Below, piece after piece: positions 7,705 to 16,337 of a DNA stretch of 45,203 bases. The stretch is from positions 1 through 45,203 of the forward strand of contig NZ_JYJF01000053.1 of NCBI RefSeq assembly GCF_000955975.1, read 5' to 3'. Origin of the DNA: Saccharothrix sp. ST-888 (GTDB lineage: Bacteria > Actinomycetota > Actinomycetes > Streptomycetales > Streptomycetaceae). A program made the position numbers and the translations under genes. Every line of letters starts with the position of its first letter. Position 1 is the stretch's first letter. The notes beneath the pieces are model-generated. The model saw only the letters and a list, made by a program, of their open reading frames with translations. It was not told the DNA's origin and did not search any database.

Positions 7705-7738
7705 CTCAGGGGCGCGCGGTCCCTGTGCAGCCCCCGAG
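7705..7738. repeat. Degenerate GGGGCGCG intergenic element
   Basis: CAGGGGCGCGCGGTCCCTG lies between the convergent phosphatase and fbiC ends and can fold through CAGGG/CCCTG. It resembles the elements at 20171-20227 and 24263-24292. It probably acts as a transcription stop for both genes. Confidence 0.45.
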
Positions 7739-7741
7739 GGT

Positions 7742-10342
7742 TCAGTCCAGGACCGGGAGCAGCTCCGGCAGGTGGCCGTCGGAGGCCAGGGCGGCGGCAC
7801 GGCGTTCGGCGGGGACCTCGCCGTAGGTGGTGGTGCGCTGGCGGGAGGGGCGGCCGACGGCCTCGGCGATGGCCTCCAGGTCGCGGATGGACTGGTAACT
7901 GCCGTACGCGGAACCGGCCATCCGGGAGATGGTCTCCTCCATCAGCGTGCCGCCGAGGTCGTTGGCCCCGGAGCGCAGCATCTCCGCGGCGCCCTCCGCC
8001 CCCAGCTTCACCCAACTGGTCTGGATGTTGGGGATGTACGGGTGCAGCAGCAGCCGGGCCATCGCCGTCACCGCGCGGTTGTCCCGCATCGTCGGGCCGG
8101 GCCGGGCGATGCCCGCCAGGTAGACCGGCGCGTTGGTGTGGATGAACGGCAGGGTGACGAACTCGGTGAACCCGCCCGTGCCGCCTGCCTGGAGGGAGCG
8201 CTGCTGCATCCCGGCGAGCAGCCGCAGGTGGCCCAGCCAGTGCTTGGGGGTGTCCACGTGCCCGTACATCATCGTGGAGGACGAGCGGATGCCCAGCTCG
8301 TGGGCGGTGCCGACCACCTCGACCCAGGTGGCAGCGGGCAGCTTGCCCTTGGTGAGCACCCAGCGGACCTCGTCGTCGAGGATCTCGGCGGCCGTGCCGG
8401 GGATGGAGTCCAGGCCGGCCTCCTTGGCCTGCTGGAGCCAGTCGCGGATCGAGAGCCCGGTCCTGCTGGCCCCGTTGACGACCTCCATCGGCGAGAAGGC
8501 GTGCACATGGATGCCCGGCACCCGCTCCTTCACCGCCCGCGCGATGTCGAAGTACGCGGTGCCCGGCAGGTCGGGGTGGATACCGCCCTGCATGCAGACC
8601 TCGGTCGCCCCGACCTCCCACGCCTGCTCGGCCCGGTCGGCGACCTGCTCCAGCGAGAGGGTGTACGCGTCGGCGTCGGTACGGCGCTGCGCGAAGGCGC
8701 AGAACCGGCAGCCGGTGTAGCAGACGTTGGTGAAGTTGATGTTCCGGGTGACGCAGTAGGTGACCTCCTCGCCCACCACCGAGCGGCGCAGGTCGTCGGC
8801 GATCCGGCAGAGCGCGTCCAGGGCGGGCCCCTCGGCCTGGAAGAGCGCCAGCGCCTGCTCGTCGGTGAGCCGGGTCGGGTCGTCGGCGGCGACCGCCAGC
8901 GCCTCCCGCACGTCACCGCTCAGCCGCTCCACGGGCGTTGCGGCGACCTGCTCGCGCAGTGCCTGCCAGTCGCCGTAGACGTCCTCGAAGTCCGCCCGGC
9001 GGTCCCCGGTGCGGCCCTCGGTGTCGATGGTGCGGTGCAGGTCGGTACGGCCGGCGGAGGCGGGCAGGTCCTCGGGCTCCTGCCAGGGCAGGCCGACCGG
9101 GTTGACGTCCGGGCGGGCCAGGCCGGTCTCCAGGTCGGCGAGCGCCGTGATGTGCGGCAGGATCCGCGGGTCCAGCCAGGGTTCGCCGTGCACCACATAC
9201 TCGGGGTGGACGGCGAGCCGCTCGCGCAGCTCGAAGCCCTGCGCGGCGGTGCGGCGGGCCAGTTCCTCGATGTGCGGCCAGGGCCGCTCCGGGTTGACGT
9301 GGTCCGGCGTCAGCGGCGACACCCCGCCCCAGTCGTCGATGCCCGCGCCGATGATCAGCTCGTATTCGCTGTCCACCAGGTTCGGCGGCGCCTGGATGCG
9401 CGCGGATGGGCCGAGGACCAGGCGGGTGACGGCGATGACCGCGGCCAGCTCCTCCAGCTCGGCGTCGGGCATCGCCCGCATCGCGGTGTCCGGCTTGGCC
9501 CGGAAGTTCTGGATGATCACTTCCTGGATGCCGTGGTACTGCCGGGCGATCCGGCGGATCGCGAACAGCGCGTCCGCCCGCTCCTCGTACGTCTCGCCGA
9601 TGCCGATCAGCACACCGGTGGTGAACGGGACCGAGCTGCGGCCGGCGTCCTCGAGCACCCGCAGCCGGACGGCCGGCTCCTTGTCCGGCGAGCCGTGGTG
9701 CGGGCCGCCGGGCTCCGACCAGAGCCGGGTGGCGGTGGTCTCCAGCATCATGCCCATCGACGCCGCGACCGGCTTGAGCCGCTGGAACTCGGTCCAGGTC
9801 ACCACCCCGGGGTTGAGGTGCGGCAGCAGTCCGGTCTCCTCCAGCACCCGGATCGACATCGCCCGCAGGTACGACTGGGTGTCGTCGTAGCCGTGCGCGT
9901 CCAGCCACTCCCGGGCCTCGGGCCAGCGGTCCTCCGGGCGGTCGCCCAGTGTGAACAGGGCCTCCTTGCAGCCCAGCGCCGCGCCCTTGCGGGCGATGTC
10001 CAGCACCTCGTCGGGCGACAGGTACATCCCGTGCCCCGACTTGCGCAGCTTGCCGGGCACGGTGACGAAGGTGCAGTAGTGGCACCGGTCCCGGCAGAGC
10101 CGGGTGAGCGGGATGAAGACGCTCTTGGAGTACGTGATGGTCCCGGGCCGGCCGGCCTCGGCCAGCCCCGCGTCCCGGACCCGGGCCGCGGTGGAACAGA
10201 GTGCGTGCAGGTCCTCGCCACGGGCCTGGAGCAGCACCGCCGCCTCGGCGACGTCCAGGGCGACACCGTCCCGGGCGCGCCGCAGCGCGCGGCGCATCGA
10301 AGTGACGGTCGGTGAGGAGTGCGGGGCGTCGGTTGCAGCCAT
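7742..10342 (-). CDS. fbiC: Bifunctional FO synthase (CofG/CofH fusion), coenzyme F420 biosynthesis
   Basis: 866 residues. Two radical-SAM domains are fused. The CofG half carries CRDRCHYC with Cys83, Cys87 and Cys90. The CofH half carries CYTGCRFC with Cys541, Cys545 and Cys548. Each triad holds a [4Fe-4S] cluster that cleaves S-adenosylmethionine. Together the domains join tyrosine and 5-amino-6-ribitylaminouracil into FO, the deazaflavin chromophore of F420. Fusion of the halves is normal in actinobacteria, and the length is as expected. The protein is cytosolic. The ATG at 10342 has no close Shine-Dalgarno sequence; the nearest GGAGG is 26 bases upstream. A perfect 10-base inverted repeat lies 38 bases before the start. 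No other F420 gene (fbiA, B or D) is in the window. Confidence 0.96.
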   Translation of the reverse strand: MAATDAPHSSPTVTSMRRALRRARDGVALDVAEAAVLLQARGEDLHALCSTAARVRDAGLAEAGRPGTITYSKSVFIPLTRLCRDRCHYCTFVTVPGKLRKSGHGMYLSPDEVLDIARKGAALGCKEALFTLGDRPEDRWPEAREWLDAHGYDDTQSYLRAMSIRVLEETGLLPHLNPGVVTWTEFQRLKPVAASMGMMLETTATRLWSEPGGPHHGSPDKEPAVRLRVLEDAGRSSVPFTTGVLIGIGETYEERADALFAIRRIARQYHGIQEVIIQNFRAKPDTAMRAMPDAELEELAAVIAVTRLVLGPSARIQAPPNLVDSEYELIIGAGIDDWGGVSPLTPDHVNPERPWPHIEELARRTAAQGFELRERLAVHPEYVVHGEPWLDPRILPHITALADLETGLARPDVNPVGLPWQEPEDLPASAGRTDLHRTIDTEGRTGDRRADFEDVYGDWQALREQVAATPVERLSGDVREALAVAADDPTRLTDEQALALFQAEGPALDALCRIADDLRRSVVGEEVTYCVTRNINFTNVCYTGCRFCAFAQRRTDADAYTLSLEQVADRAEQAWEVGATEVCMQGGIHPDLPGTAYFDIARAVKERVPGIHVHAFSPMEVVNGASRTGLSIRDWLQQAKEAGLDSIPGTAAEILDDEVRWVLTKGKLPAATWVEVVGTAHELGIRSSSTMMYGHVDTPKHWLGHLRLLAGMQQRSLQAGGTGGFTEFVTLPFIHTNAPVYLAGIARPGPTMRDNRAVTAMARLLLHPYIPNIQTSWVKLGAEGAAEMLRSGANDLGGTLMEETISRMAGSAYGSYQSIRDLEAIAEAVGRPSRQRTTTYGEVPAERRAAALASDGHLPELLPVLD

Positions 10343-10379
10343 GAGGCGACGATACCCAGCTTTCCTCCGTTCGGCGGAT

Positions 10380-10406
10380 GCGACCCTGATAAGGACTCAG
10401 GGTCGC
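10380..10406. promoter_or_regulatory. Perfect 10+10 inverted repeat between fbiC and the LolA-like gene
   Basis: GCGACCCTGA (10380-10389) and TCAGGGTCGC (10397-10406) are exact inverted copies around the spacer TAAGGAC. The dyad lies 38 bases upstream of fbiC and 109 bases upstream of the divergent LolA-like gene. It could be an operator serving either gene or a hairpin in the fbiC leader. No known consensus is assigned. Confidence 0.5.
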
Positions 10407-10514
10407 TTGCACCGGAGGATGTACACGGATCTGGCCCTCCAGAGCGATGCCCCGGGCACCCGTCGAGGTCTCTAATGGAGAGCAGAACAGATGAGGGCTA
10501 CGGAGGGGTTGGAC

Positions 10515-11765
10515 ATGGTGGAGCAGGGTTACGCGCACCGGCCGCGTCGCCGGACCGCGGTGCGTGCGCTGGTTCCGGTCGGCGTGATAGCAGCCGCGGC
10601 GACGGGGATCGGACTGGTGCCCGCGCTGGCGAGCGACTCCGGGCCGAGCCTGCCGTCGCTGACGGCGGAGCAGCTGGTGGCGAAGGCTCTCGGGTCCGAC
10701 ACCCAGTCGCTGTCGGGCACGGTGCAGGTGTCGGCGGACCTCGGCGTGCCCACGCAGCTGCTGGGCATGGCCAACGGGGCCCTGGGCGGCGGCGGGCACG
10801 GCGGCGCCGACCCGACGGCCAAGCTGACCGAGCTGCTCGGCGGCGAGCACACCCTGCAGGTCGCGGTGGACGGTCCGGACCGCCAGCGGGTCGGCCTGAT
10901 CGAGAACCTGGCCGGCTACGAGCTGGTGCACAACGGCGACCAGGTCTGGGCCTGGGACAGCACCACCAACCAGGCGCTGCACCTGACGGCCCCGAACGGC
11001 GCGGGCCGGCCCGGCGCGGCGCAGCACGGTCCGGCACAGCACCCCGGGACTCCGCTCACCGGTGCCCCGACCACCCCGCAGGAGGCGGCGAAACTGTTCC
11101 TGGGCCAGAGCGCCGCGACCACCTCGGTCACGGTGGACGGCACGGCGACGGTGGCCGGGCAGAAGGCGTACCAGCTGAGCGTGAAGCCCAAGCAGTCCGG
11201 CTCCACCATCGGTGAGGTGCGGATCTCGGTCGACGCCGACAACGGTGTGCCGCTCGCGGTGCTGGTGAAGTCGGTGGACGGCGGCAAGGTGCTGGACGTG
11301 CACTTCAGCTCGGTGTCCTTCGCCAAGCCCGACGCCAAGACCTTCGACTTCAAGGCCCCGAAGGGCGCGAAGGTGACGGAGCGCCCGGCGGCCGACGCGG
11401 CCGAGCAGCACCGCCCGTCCGGCGCCGCGCCGCAGGCCGGCCCGAAGACCGGCCCGCAGAGCGGCGCGAAGACCGGGGCGGACGGCGTCGACGTCGTCGG
11501 TGCGGGCTGGACGTCGGTGCTGAGCGCCAAGCTGCCCAGCGCACCGGCCCCGACGTCGGACGGCACCGCCGTCCCCGGCGGCAAGCACTCCCGGGCCTCC
11601 TTCCCGCAGGATCCGGCGGCCCTCGCCAAGTCGTTCGGCAAGCCGGTCAACGGCGGCTCGCTGATCAGCACCAAGGTGCTGAACGTGCTGGTCACCGACG
11701 ACGGCCGGGTCTTCGCCGGTGCCGTGACCCTGCCGGTGCTGCAGAGCGCCGCCGGGGTGAAGTAG
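10515..11765 (+). CDS. LolA-like / DUF2092-type exported protein associated with an ABC transporter
   Basis: 416 residues. An N-terminal hydrophobic segment (ALVPVGVIAAAATGIGLVPALA) after RRRTAVR acts as a signal or anchor. The body resembles the DUF2092/LolA beta-barrel half fold: LSGTVQVSADLGVPTQLLG, then LAGYELVHNGDQVWAWDS, and VDADNGVPLAVLVKS. In Gram-negative bacteria LolA carries lipoproteins across the periplasm. In actinobacteria the role of such proteins is not established. A stretch near residues 295-325 rich in Pro, Gly and Ala interrupts the domain. ATG 10515 is chosen because GGAGGGG at 10502-10508 sits six bases upstream; an ATG at 10491 would lack one. The stop overlaps the ABC ATPase start by one base (TAGTG), which indicates coupled translation and a shared function. 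Confidence 0.8.
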   Translation: MVEQGYAHRPRRRTAVRALVPVGVIAAAATGIGLVPALASDSGPSLPSLTAEQLVAKALGSDTQSLSGTVQVSADLGVPTQLLGMANGALGGGGHGGADPTAKLTELLGGEHTLQVAVDGPDRQRVGLIENLAGYELVHNGDQVWAWDSTTNQALHLTAPNGAGRPGAAQHGPAQHPGTPLTGAPTTPQEAAKLFLGQSAATTSVTVDGTATVAGQKAYQLSVKPKQSGSTIGEVRISVDADNGVPLAVLVKSVDGGKVLDVHFSSVSFAKPDAKTFDFKAPKGAKVTERPAADAAEQHRPSGAAPQAGPKTGPQSGAKTGADGVDVVGAGWTSVLSAKLPSAPAPTSDGTAVPGGKHSRASFPQDPAALAKSFGKPVNGGSLISTKVLNVLVTDDGRVFAGAVTLPVLQSAAGVK

Positions 11766-12778
11766 TGACGACTGCTCCCCACACGGAGCAGGCACGGGGT
11801 CGGGTCGCCGCTGTCGGCCCGACCCCCGCCGCCGCTCCGGACGACGTGATCCGCACCAGCGGGCTGACCAAGCGCTTCCAGGGCGGCCAGCTGGCGGTGG
11901 ACGGGCTGGATCTGACGGTGCCCCGGGGCAGCGTCTTCGGCTTCCTCGGGCCGAACGGCTCCGGCAAGACGACGACCATCCGGATGCTGATGGGCCTGAT
12001 CGCCCCCTCCTCCGGTGTCGCCACGGTGCTCGGCGCCCCGATGCCGCAGTCGGTGGGCGCGGTGCTCCCCCGGGTCGGTGCGCTGATCGAGGGCCCGGCC
12101 CTGTACGGCTTCCTGTCCGGGCGGGACAACCTGGCCCGGTTCGACGCGGCCGATCCGACCTCCGACCCGCGTACCCGGGCGCGCCGGGTCACCGAGGCGC
12201 TGGACCGGGTCGGCCTGACGGCGGCGGCGGGCAAGAAGGCGCGGGCGTACTCGCTCGGCATGAAGCAGCGCCTCGGCCTGGCCTCGGCCCTGCTTCAGCC
12301 GCGCGAGCTGCTGGTGCTGGACGAGCCGACCAACGGCCTGGACCCGCAGGGCATGCGGGAGATCCGCGCACTGGTCCGCGAGGTCGCGGCCGAGGGCACC
12401 ACGGTCTTTCTCTCCTCGCACCTGCTGGACGAGATCGAGCAGGTCTGCACGCACGCCGCGGTGATGTCCAAGGGCCGGCTGGTGGTGCAGGGCACCGTGG
12501 CCGAGCTGGCCGGCCGCGCGCAGGGCCGGCTCGTGGTCCGCACACCGGACGTCGCGGCGGCGCGGGACGTGCTGGTGCAGCACCGGGTGACCGACCTGCG
12601 GACGGACGAGGCGCGGCTGGACGGCCTCGCCACGGCGGTCGACGAGGAGTCGCTGCCGAGGCTCTGCGCGGCGCTGGTCTCGGCCGGGGTGCGGGTGCAC
12701 GGCTTCGGTGTGGAGCGCGGCACGCTGGAGGACGCCTTCGTGGCGCTGACCGGGGAGGGTTTCGATGTCGCAGGCTGA
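11765..12778 (+). CDS. ABC transporter ATP-binding protein
   Basis: 337 residues. Walker A (GPNGSGKTT, residues 62-70), the signature region YSLGMKQRLGLA (about 162-173) and Walker B ending LLVLDEP (Asp186) identify a cytoplasmic ABC ATPase of the CcmA/DrrA class. These pair with separate permeases and usually drive export. The C-terminal 100 residues form the domain common to this class. It starts with GTG on the last base of the upstream stop. Its end overlaps the permease start by 14 bases. The three genes form one operon. Confidence 0.93.
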   Translation: MTTAPHTEQARGRVAAVGPTPAAAPDDVIRTSGLTKRFQGGQLAVDGLDLTVPRGSVFGFLGPNGSGKTTTIRMLMGLIAPSSGVATVLGAPMPQSVGAVLPRVGALIEGPALYGFLSGRDNLARFDAADPTSDPRTRARRVTEALDRVGLTAAAGKKARAYSLGMKQRLGLASALLQPRELLVLDEPTNGLDPQGMREIRALVREVAAEGTTVFLSSHLLDEIEQVCTHAAVMSKGRLVVQGTVAELAGRAQGRLVVRTPDVAAARDVLVQHRVTDLRTDEARLDGLATAVDEESLPRLCAALVSAGVRVHGFGVERGTLEDAFVALTGEGFDVAG

Positions 12779-13685
12779 GGTGTCACCGGCCGAGGTCTCA
12801 CGGACCGAGGTCTCACGGACCGAGGCGTCGGCGGCCGTCGGCGCGGGTCCCAGGAGGCAGACCGCGGCGGGCTTCGCGGCGCTGTTCCGCAGCGAGCTCT
12901 GGCTCACCTTCCGCCGGACCAGGACGATCGCGCTGCTCGGCATCCTCGCGGTGCTGCCGGTGCTGATCGGTGTGGTGGTGAGGATCGAGACCGGCGACTC
13001 CTCGAACGGCGGGGGTCCGGCCTTCATCGCCCAGGTCTCGCAGAACGGCCTCTTCCTGGTGTTCACGGCACTGGCCCTGGCGCTGCCGATCTTCCTGCCG
13101 ATGACGGTGGGCGTGGTGGCCGGCGACTCGATCGCCGGCGAGGCCGCGACCGGCACGCTGCGCTATCTGCTGGTCGCCCCGGCCGGGCGGACCAGGCTGC
13201 TGGCGGCCAAGTTCACCGCCGGGCTGGTGTTCTGCCTGGCCGCGACCATGGCCGTGGTGGTGGCCGCGGTCGCGACGGGTGCCGCGCTCTTCCCGCTCGG
13301 CGAGGTCACCCTGCTGTCCGGCGACACCATCGGGCTCGGCGCGGCGGTGGTGCGCGCCGTGCTGGTGGCGGGCGTGGTGGCGCTGTCGCTGTCCGGCCTG
13401 GTGGCCATCGGGCTGTTCATCTCGACGCTGACCGGCAGCGGGATCGCCGCGATGGCGACCACCGTCGGCCTGGTGATCACGGTGCAGATCCTGGACACCT
13501 TCCCGCAGCTGCACGCGATCCAGCCGTTCCTCTTCACCCACCAGTGGCTGAGCTTCGGCGACCTGCTGCGCCAACCGATGCACTGGGACAACGTGCTGCA
13601 GAACCTCGGTCTGCAGGCGCTCTACGTCGCGGTCTTCGGCTCGGCCGCCTGGGCCCGGTTCACCAGCCGGGACATCACGGCCTGA
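12765..13685 (+). CDS. ABC-2 type transporter permease
   Basis: 306 residues with about six membrane segments, beginning with TIALLGILAVLPVLIGVVV and continuing with LFLVFTALALALPIFLPMTVG. The stretch GDSIAGEAATGTLRYLLVAP is typical of ABC-2 permeases. With the preceding ATPase it would form the transporter. The cargo is unknown, but the LolA-like protein suggests a lipophilic or lipoprotein-related substrate (inference). The N-terminal 25 residues are an unusual repeat of EVSPA/EVSRT type. ATG 12765 gives a 14-base overlap with the ATPase gene. Confidence 0.9.
   Translation: MSQAEVSPAEVSRTEVSRTEASAAVGAGPRRQTAAGFAALFRSELWLTFRRTRTIALLGILAVLPVLIGVVVRIETGDSSNGGGPAFIAQVSQNGLFLVFTALALALPIFLPMTVGVVAGDSIAGEAATGTLRYLLVAPAGRTRLLAAKFTAGLVFCLAATMAVVVAAVATGAALFPLGEVTLLSGDTIGLGAAVVRAVLVAGVVALSLSGLVAIGLFISTLTGSGIAAMATTVGLVITVQILDTFPQLHAIQPFLFTHQWLSFGDLLRQPMHWDNVLQNLGLQALYVAVFGSAAWARFTSRDITA
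12777..12836 (+). repeat. 15-base tandem repeat in the permease N-terminus
   Basis: Four units begin at 12777, 12792, 12807 and 12822. The second and third (GAGGTCTCACGGACC) are identical. They encode EVSPA, EVSRT, EVSRT and EASAA. The repeat starts inside the stop codon of the upstream ATPase gene. It keeps the frame and may vary in copy number. Confidence 0.75.
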
Positions 13686-14070
13686 CGGCGACCCGGGTGG
13701 CCCTGGCCACCCGGGAGGCGGCCACCGCGCAGGCCAGCAGCGGCAGCTGGGCCGGGGAGATCAGGAAGAGCGGCGACCAGTCCGGGCAGACCAGCCGGAC
13801 CCCGGCGGTCAGGCCGTAGAGCCTGGCCCGGTGCGAGCCCCTGAGCTCCACCCGGTCCAGCCGGTAGGGCGGCTTCAGGATCAGCGCCGGACGTCCCTGC
13901 CGCCGCCACTGGATGGCCAGCGGGCCGCCGCCCGCGCCGGAGCTGAGCAGCAGCTCGCCACTCTCGGCCGCATCCAGTTCTCGCCGTACGGCTGGCACCC
14001 GTACGGTCCTGCCTGCGGCGAGTGCGGCACGCTGGAACGGCCTGGCGAACTGTCCCGTGAGCTGGACCAT
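13675..14070 (-). CDS. Hypothetical protein, 131 residues
   Basis: Not recognised. ATG 14070 is chosen because AGGAGGGG stands about six bases upstream. The frame extends to 14169 without support. The sequence begins MVQLTGQFARPFQRAALAAG, is rich in Arg, Ala and Leu, and has one hydrophobic stretch near its end (LFLISPAQLPLLACAVAASRVA) that could be a membrane segment. GELLLSSGAGGGPLAIQW looks like beta strand, so a small membrane-tethered domain is possible. Its 3' end overlaps the end of the ABC permease gene by 11 bases, in convergent orientation. Confidence 0.55.
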   Translation of the reverse strand: MVQLTGQFARPFQRAALAAGRTVRVPAVRRELDAAESGELLLSSGAGGGPLAIQWRRQGRPALILKPPYRLDRVELRGSHRARLYGLTAGVRLVCPDWSPLFLISPAQLPLLACAVAASRVARATRVAVRP

Positions 14071-14286
14071 CGCAACCCCTCCTGCTCCCCCTTCGCGGGG
14101 ACGGGTACGGCTTCCGGACGTTGGTAGCCGGACGTTAGCAGGAGACGGGCGTGCTTGAAGAGACCCCAAGGGACGTGTTCACACGGAGGAGTCCATGCCA
14201 CCACGGGGTGTGACGCCCCGGGCGGCACCGGACAGCGCCCCGGACGGGTCCGCCCGGCGCCGGTTCCGGGGCCTGCGTGCGAGCGC

Positions 14287-15303
14287 TCAGCTGCTGCGGA
14301 CGGCGGCCCGGGGCTCAGCGGCCTGGGCCTGGGCGGCAGCCTGAGCCTGGGCGGGATCGGCCGCGACGGGCGCGGAGGCCGGTGGCACCGCGGCCTGCCG
14401 GGCCCTCCGCAGCTGGCGCAGCGCGTCGAAGGTGAGCACCGCGAGCGCCGCCCAGACCAGCGCGAAGCCCGCCCAGCGGGCCGGGGGCATCGACTCGTGG
14501 AAGACCGTCACCCCGAGCAGGAACTGGAACACCGGTGCCAGGTACTGGAGCAGTCCGAGCGTGGTGAGCGGCACCCGCAGGGCGGCCGCGCCGAAGCAGA
14601 GCAGCGGGATCGCGGTGACCAGGCCGCTGAGCATCAGCAGCCCCGTGTGCCCCCAGCCGTAGCCGTCCCCGGTGTGTCCGAGGGTGCTCTTCCCCTGCAC
14701 GGTGAGGTACCCGAGGTAGGCCGCCGCGAGCGGGAACATCACGGCGCTCTCCACCGCGAAGCTCTCCAGACCGCCGAGCCCGACCAGCTTCTTGAGCAGG
14801 CCGTACGTGGCGAAGGTCAGTGCCAGGGTGAGCGCGATCCACGGCGGACGCCCGTAGGCCAGGGTGAGCACGACGACCGCCGCCGCCCCGATGCCGACCG
14901 CCGCCCACTGCGCGGAGCGCAGCCGCTCGCGCAGGGCCAGGACGCCGAAGGCGATGGTGACCAGGGGATTGATGAAGTACCCGAGGCTGGTCTCCACGAC
15001 GTGCCCGGAGTTCACTCCCCAGATGTAGACACCCCAGTTGACCGAGATCAGCGCGGCGGCCGCCACCGAGAGCGCCAGCCTCCGCGGCTGGGCCAGCAGC
15101 GGCCGGATCCAGGACCAGCGGCGCTGCACCAGCAGGATCAGCAGGACCGCCACCAGCGACCAGGCCATCCGGTTGGCGAGGATCTCGGCGGCTCCGCTGG
15201 GCTCCAGCAGCGGCCAGAAGAGCGGGAACGTCCCCCAGATTCCGTACGCGGCGAAGCCGAACCAGAACCCCCGGCCGGCCTCCTGCTGGGATCCCTCTGC
15301 CAT
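14287..15303 (-). CDS. rarD: EamA family transporter, RarD type
   Basis: 338 residues with about ten membrane segments in two EamA repeats. FAAYGIWGTFPLFWPLLEPS, ILANRMAWSL and SVNWGVYIWGVNSGHVVETS are typical of RarD proteins. RarD belongs to the drug/metabolite transporter superfamily, and its substrate is not settled. The C-terminus is a cytoplasmic Ala/Gln-rich tail. Start ATG 15303 is preferred over ATG 15319-15321, because the latter coincides with the GGAGG motif that would serve 15303. The gene stands downstream of the qorB-like gene on the same strand, separated by 143 bases. Confidence 0.88.
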   Translation of the reverse strand: MAEGSQQEAGRGFWFGFAAYGIWGTFPLFWPLLEPSGAAEILANRMAWSLVAVLLILLVQRRWSWIRPLLAQPRRLALSVAAAALISVNWGVYIWGVNSGHVVETSLGYFINPLVTIAFGVLALRERLRSAQWAAVGIGAAAVVVLTLAYGRPPWIALTLALTFATYGLLKKLVGLGGLESFAVESAVMFPLAAAYLGYLTVQGKSTLGHTGDGYGWGHTGLLMLSGLVTAIPLLCFGAAALRVPLTTLGLLQYLAPVFQFLLGVTVFHESMPPARWAGFALVWAALAVLTFDALRQLRRARQAAVPPASAPVAADPAQAQAAAQAQAAEPRAAVRSS

Positions 15304-15446
15304 GACCGGCCTGCCCTCCACGCGCGCGGTTGTACCCGCGCCGACGGTAGCGGGTGGGGGCGCGGCCTGTCATCTCCGTTCCCACATTTTGGTCATGACA
15401 TTGCTCGTGGGCTGGTCAGGCGCAACCCGCCGGGGCGCCTCGGCGG

Positions 15447-16295
15447 TCAGAGCGCGGCGGTGAGGGTCTCGGTGAACGGGGTGGTGGGACGGCCGATCAG
15501 CTTGGACAGGTCGCCCTGGTTGCGGGCGAGTTCGCCCCGGGCGATGCCCGCGTCGACGTCGACCAGGACCTGGGCGAAGCCCTCGGGGAGCCCGGCGCCG
15601 ACGAGCGCGGCCAGGTGCTCCTCGGGCGTGACGTTCCGGTAGACCACCGGCTTGCCCGAGCGGGCCGCGAGCTCGGCCGCGTACTCGGAGAAGCTCCAGG
15701 CGACGTCGCCGCTCAGCTCGTACACCCGCATCTCGTGGCCCTCGCCGGTGAGCACGGCGACCGCCGCGTCCGCGTAGTCCCGGCGGGCAGCGGTGGCGAT
15801 CCGGCCGTCGTGGCTGCTGCCGAGGACGACGCCGCGCTCGGCGGTGCCGGCCGCGTCGGCGGTGTAGTTCTCGGTGTACCAGCCGTTGCGCAGGAAGACG
15901 AAGGGCAGACCGGACTCGCGGATGATCGCCTCGGTGGCCTTGTGCTCGTCGGCCAGCGCGAACCCGGCCTCGTCGCCGCCCAGGACACCGGTGTAGGCGA
16001 ACAGGGAGACCCCGGCCGCAGCGGCCGCGTCCACCACGGCACGGTGCTGCGGGATCCGCGAGCCGACCTCGCTGCCGGAGATCAGCAGCACCCGGTCCCC
16101 GGCGGCGAAGGCGCCGGCCAGGGTCTCGGGCCGGCCGTAGTCGACCACGCGGACGTCCACGCCCTGCGCGGCCCACTCGGCGGCCTTCTCGGCGGAGCGG
16201 ACGGCCACCGCCAGCTCGCCTGCCGGGATCCTGTCCAACAGGCCGGCGACGACGAGGCGGCCGAGCTGTCCGGTGGCACCGGTGACGACGATCAT
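15447..16295 (-). CDS. NAD(P)-binding atypical short-chain dehydrogenase, QorB/NmrA-like quinone reductase
   Basis: 282 residues. The N-terminal Rossmann motif TGATGQLGRLVV (residues about 5-16) and the single-domain NmrA-like body are as in QorB, an NADPH:quinone oxidoreductase of atypical SDR type. There is no YxxxK pair in the usual place, as expected for this class. The start ATG follows GGGAGC. The gene is divergent from an HxlR regulator, the arrangement of the QorR/qor2 pair in Corynebacterium. A role in detoxifying quinones or electrophiles under that regulator is therefore likely. A -10-like TAGAGT lies at 16343-16338 on this strand. Confidence 0.82.
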   Translation of the reverse strand: MIVVTGATGQLGRLVVAGLLDRIPAGELAVAVRSAEKAAEWAAQGVDVRVVDYGRPETLAGAFAAGDRVLLISGSEVGSRIPQHRAVVDAAAAAGVSLFAYTGVLGGDEAGFALADEHKATEAIIRESGLPFVFLRNGWYTENYTADAAGTAERGVVLGSSHDGRIATAARRDYADAAVAVLTGEGHEMRVYELSGDVAWSFSEYAAELAARSGKPVVYRNVTPEEHLAALVGAGLPEGFAQVLVDVDAGIARGELARNQGDLSKLIGRPTTPFTETLTAAL

Positions 16296-16337
16296 TTCTG
16301 CTCCCTGGGATATCGGGCGTTCCTGCTGACCCGCCTC

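Noticed and set aside
7772..10315. 847-codon open frame antisense to fbiC
   Set aside because: The sense strand encodes both radical-SAM triads; the antisense product is Gly/Arg/His rich with no recognisable domain.
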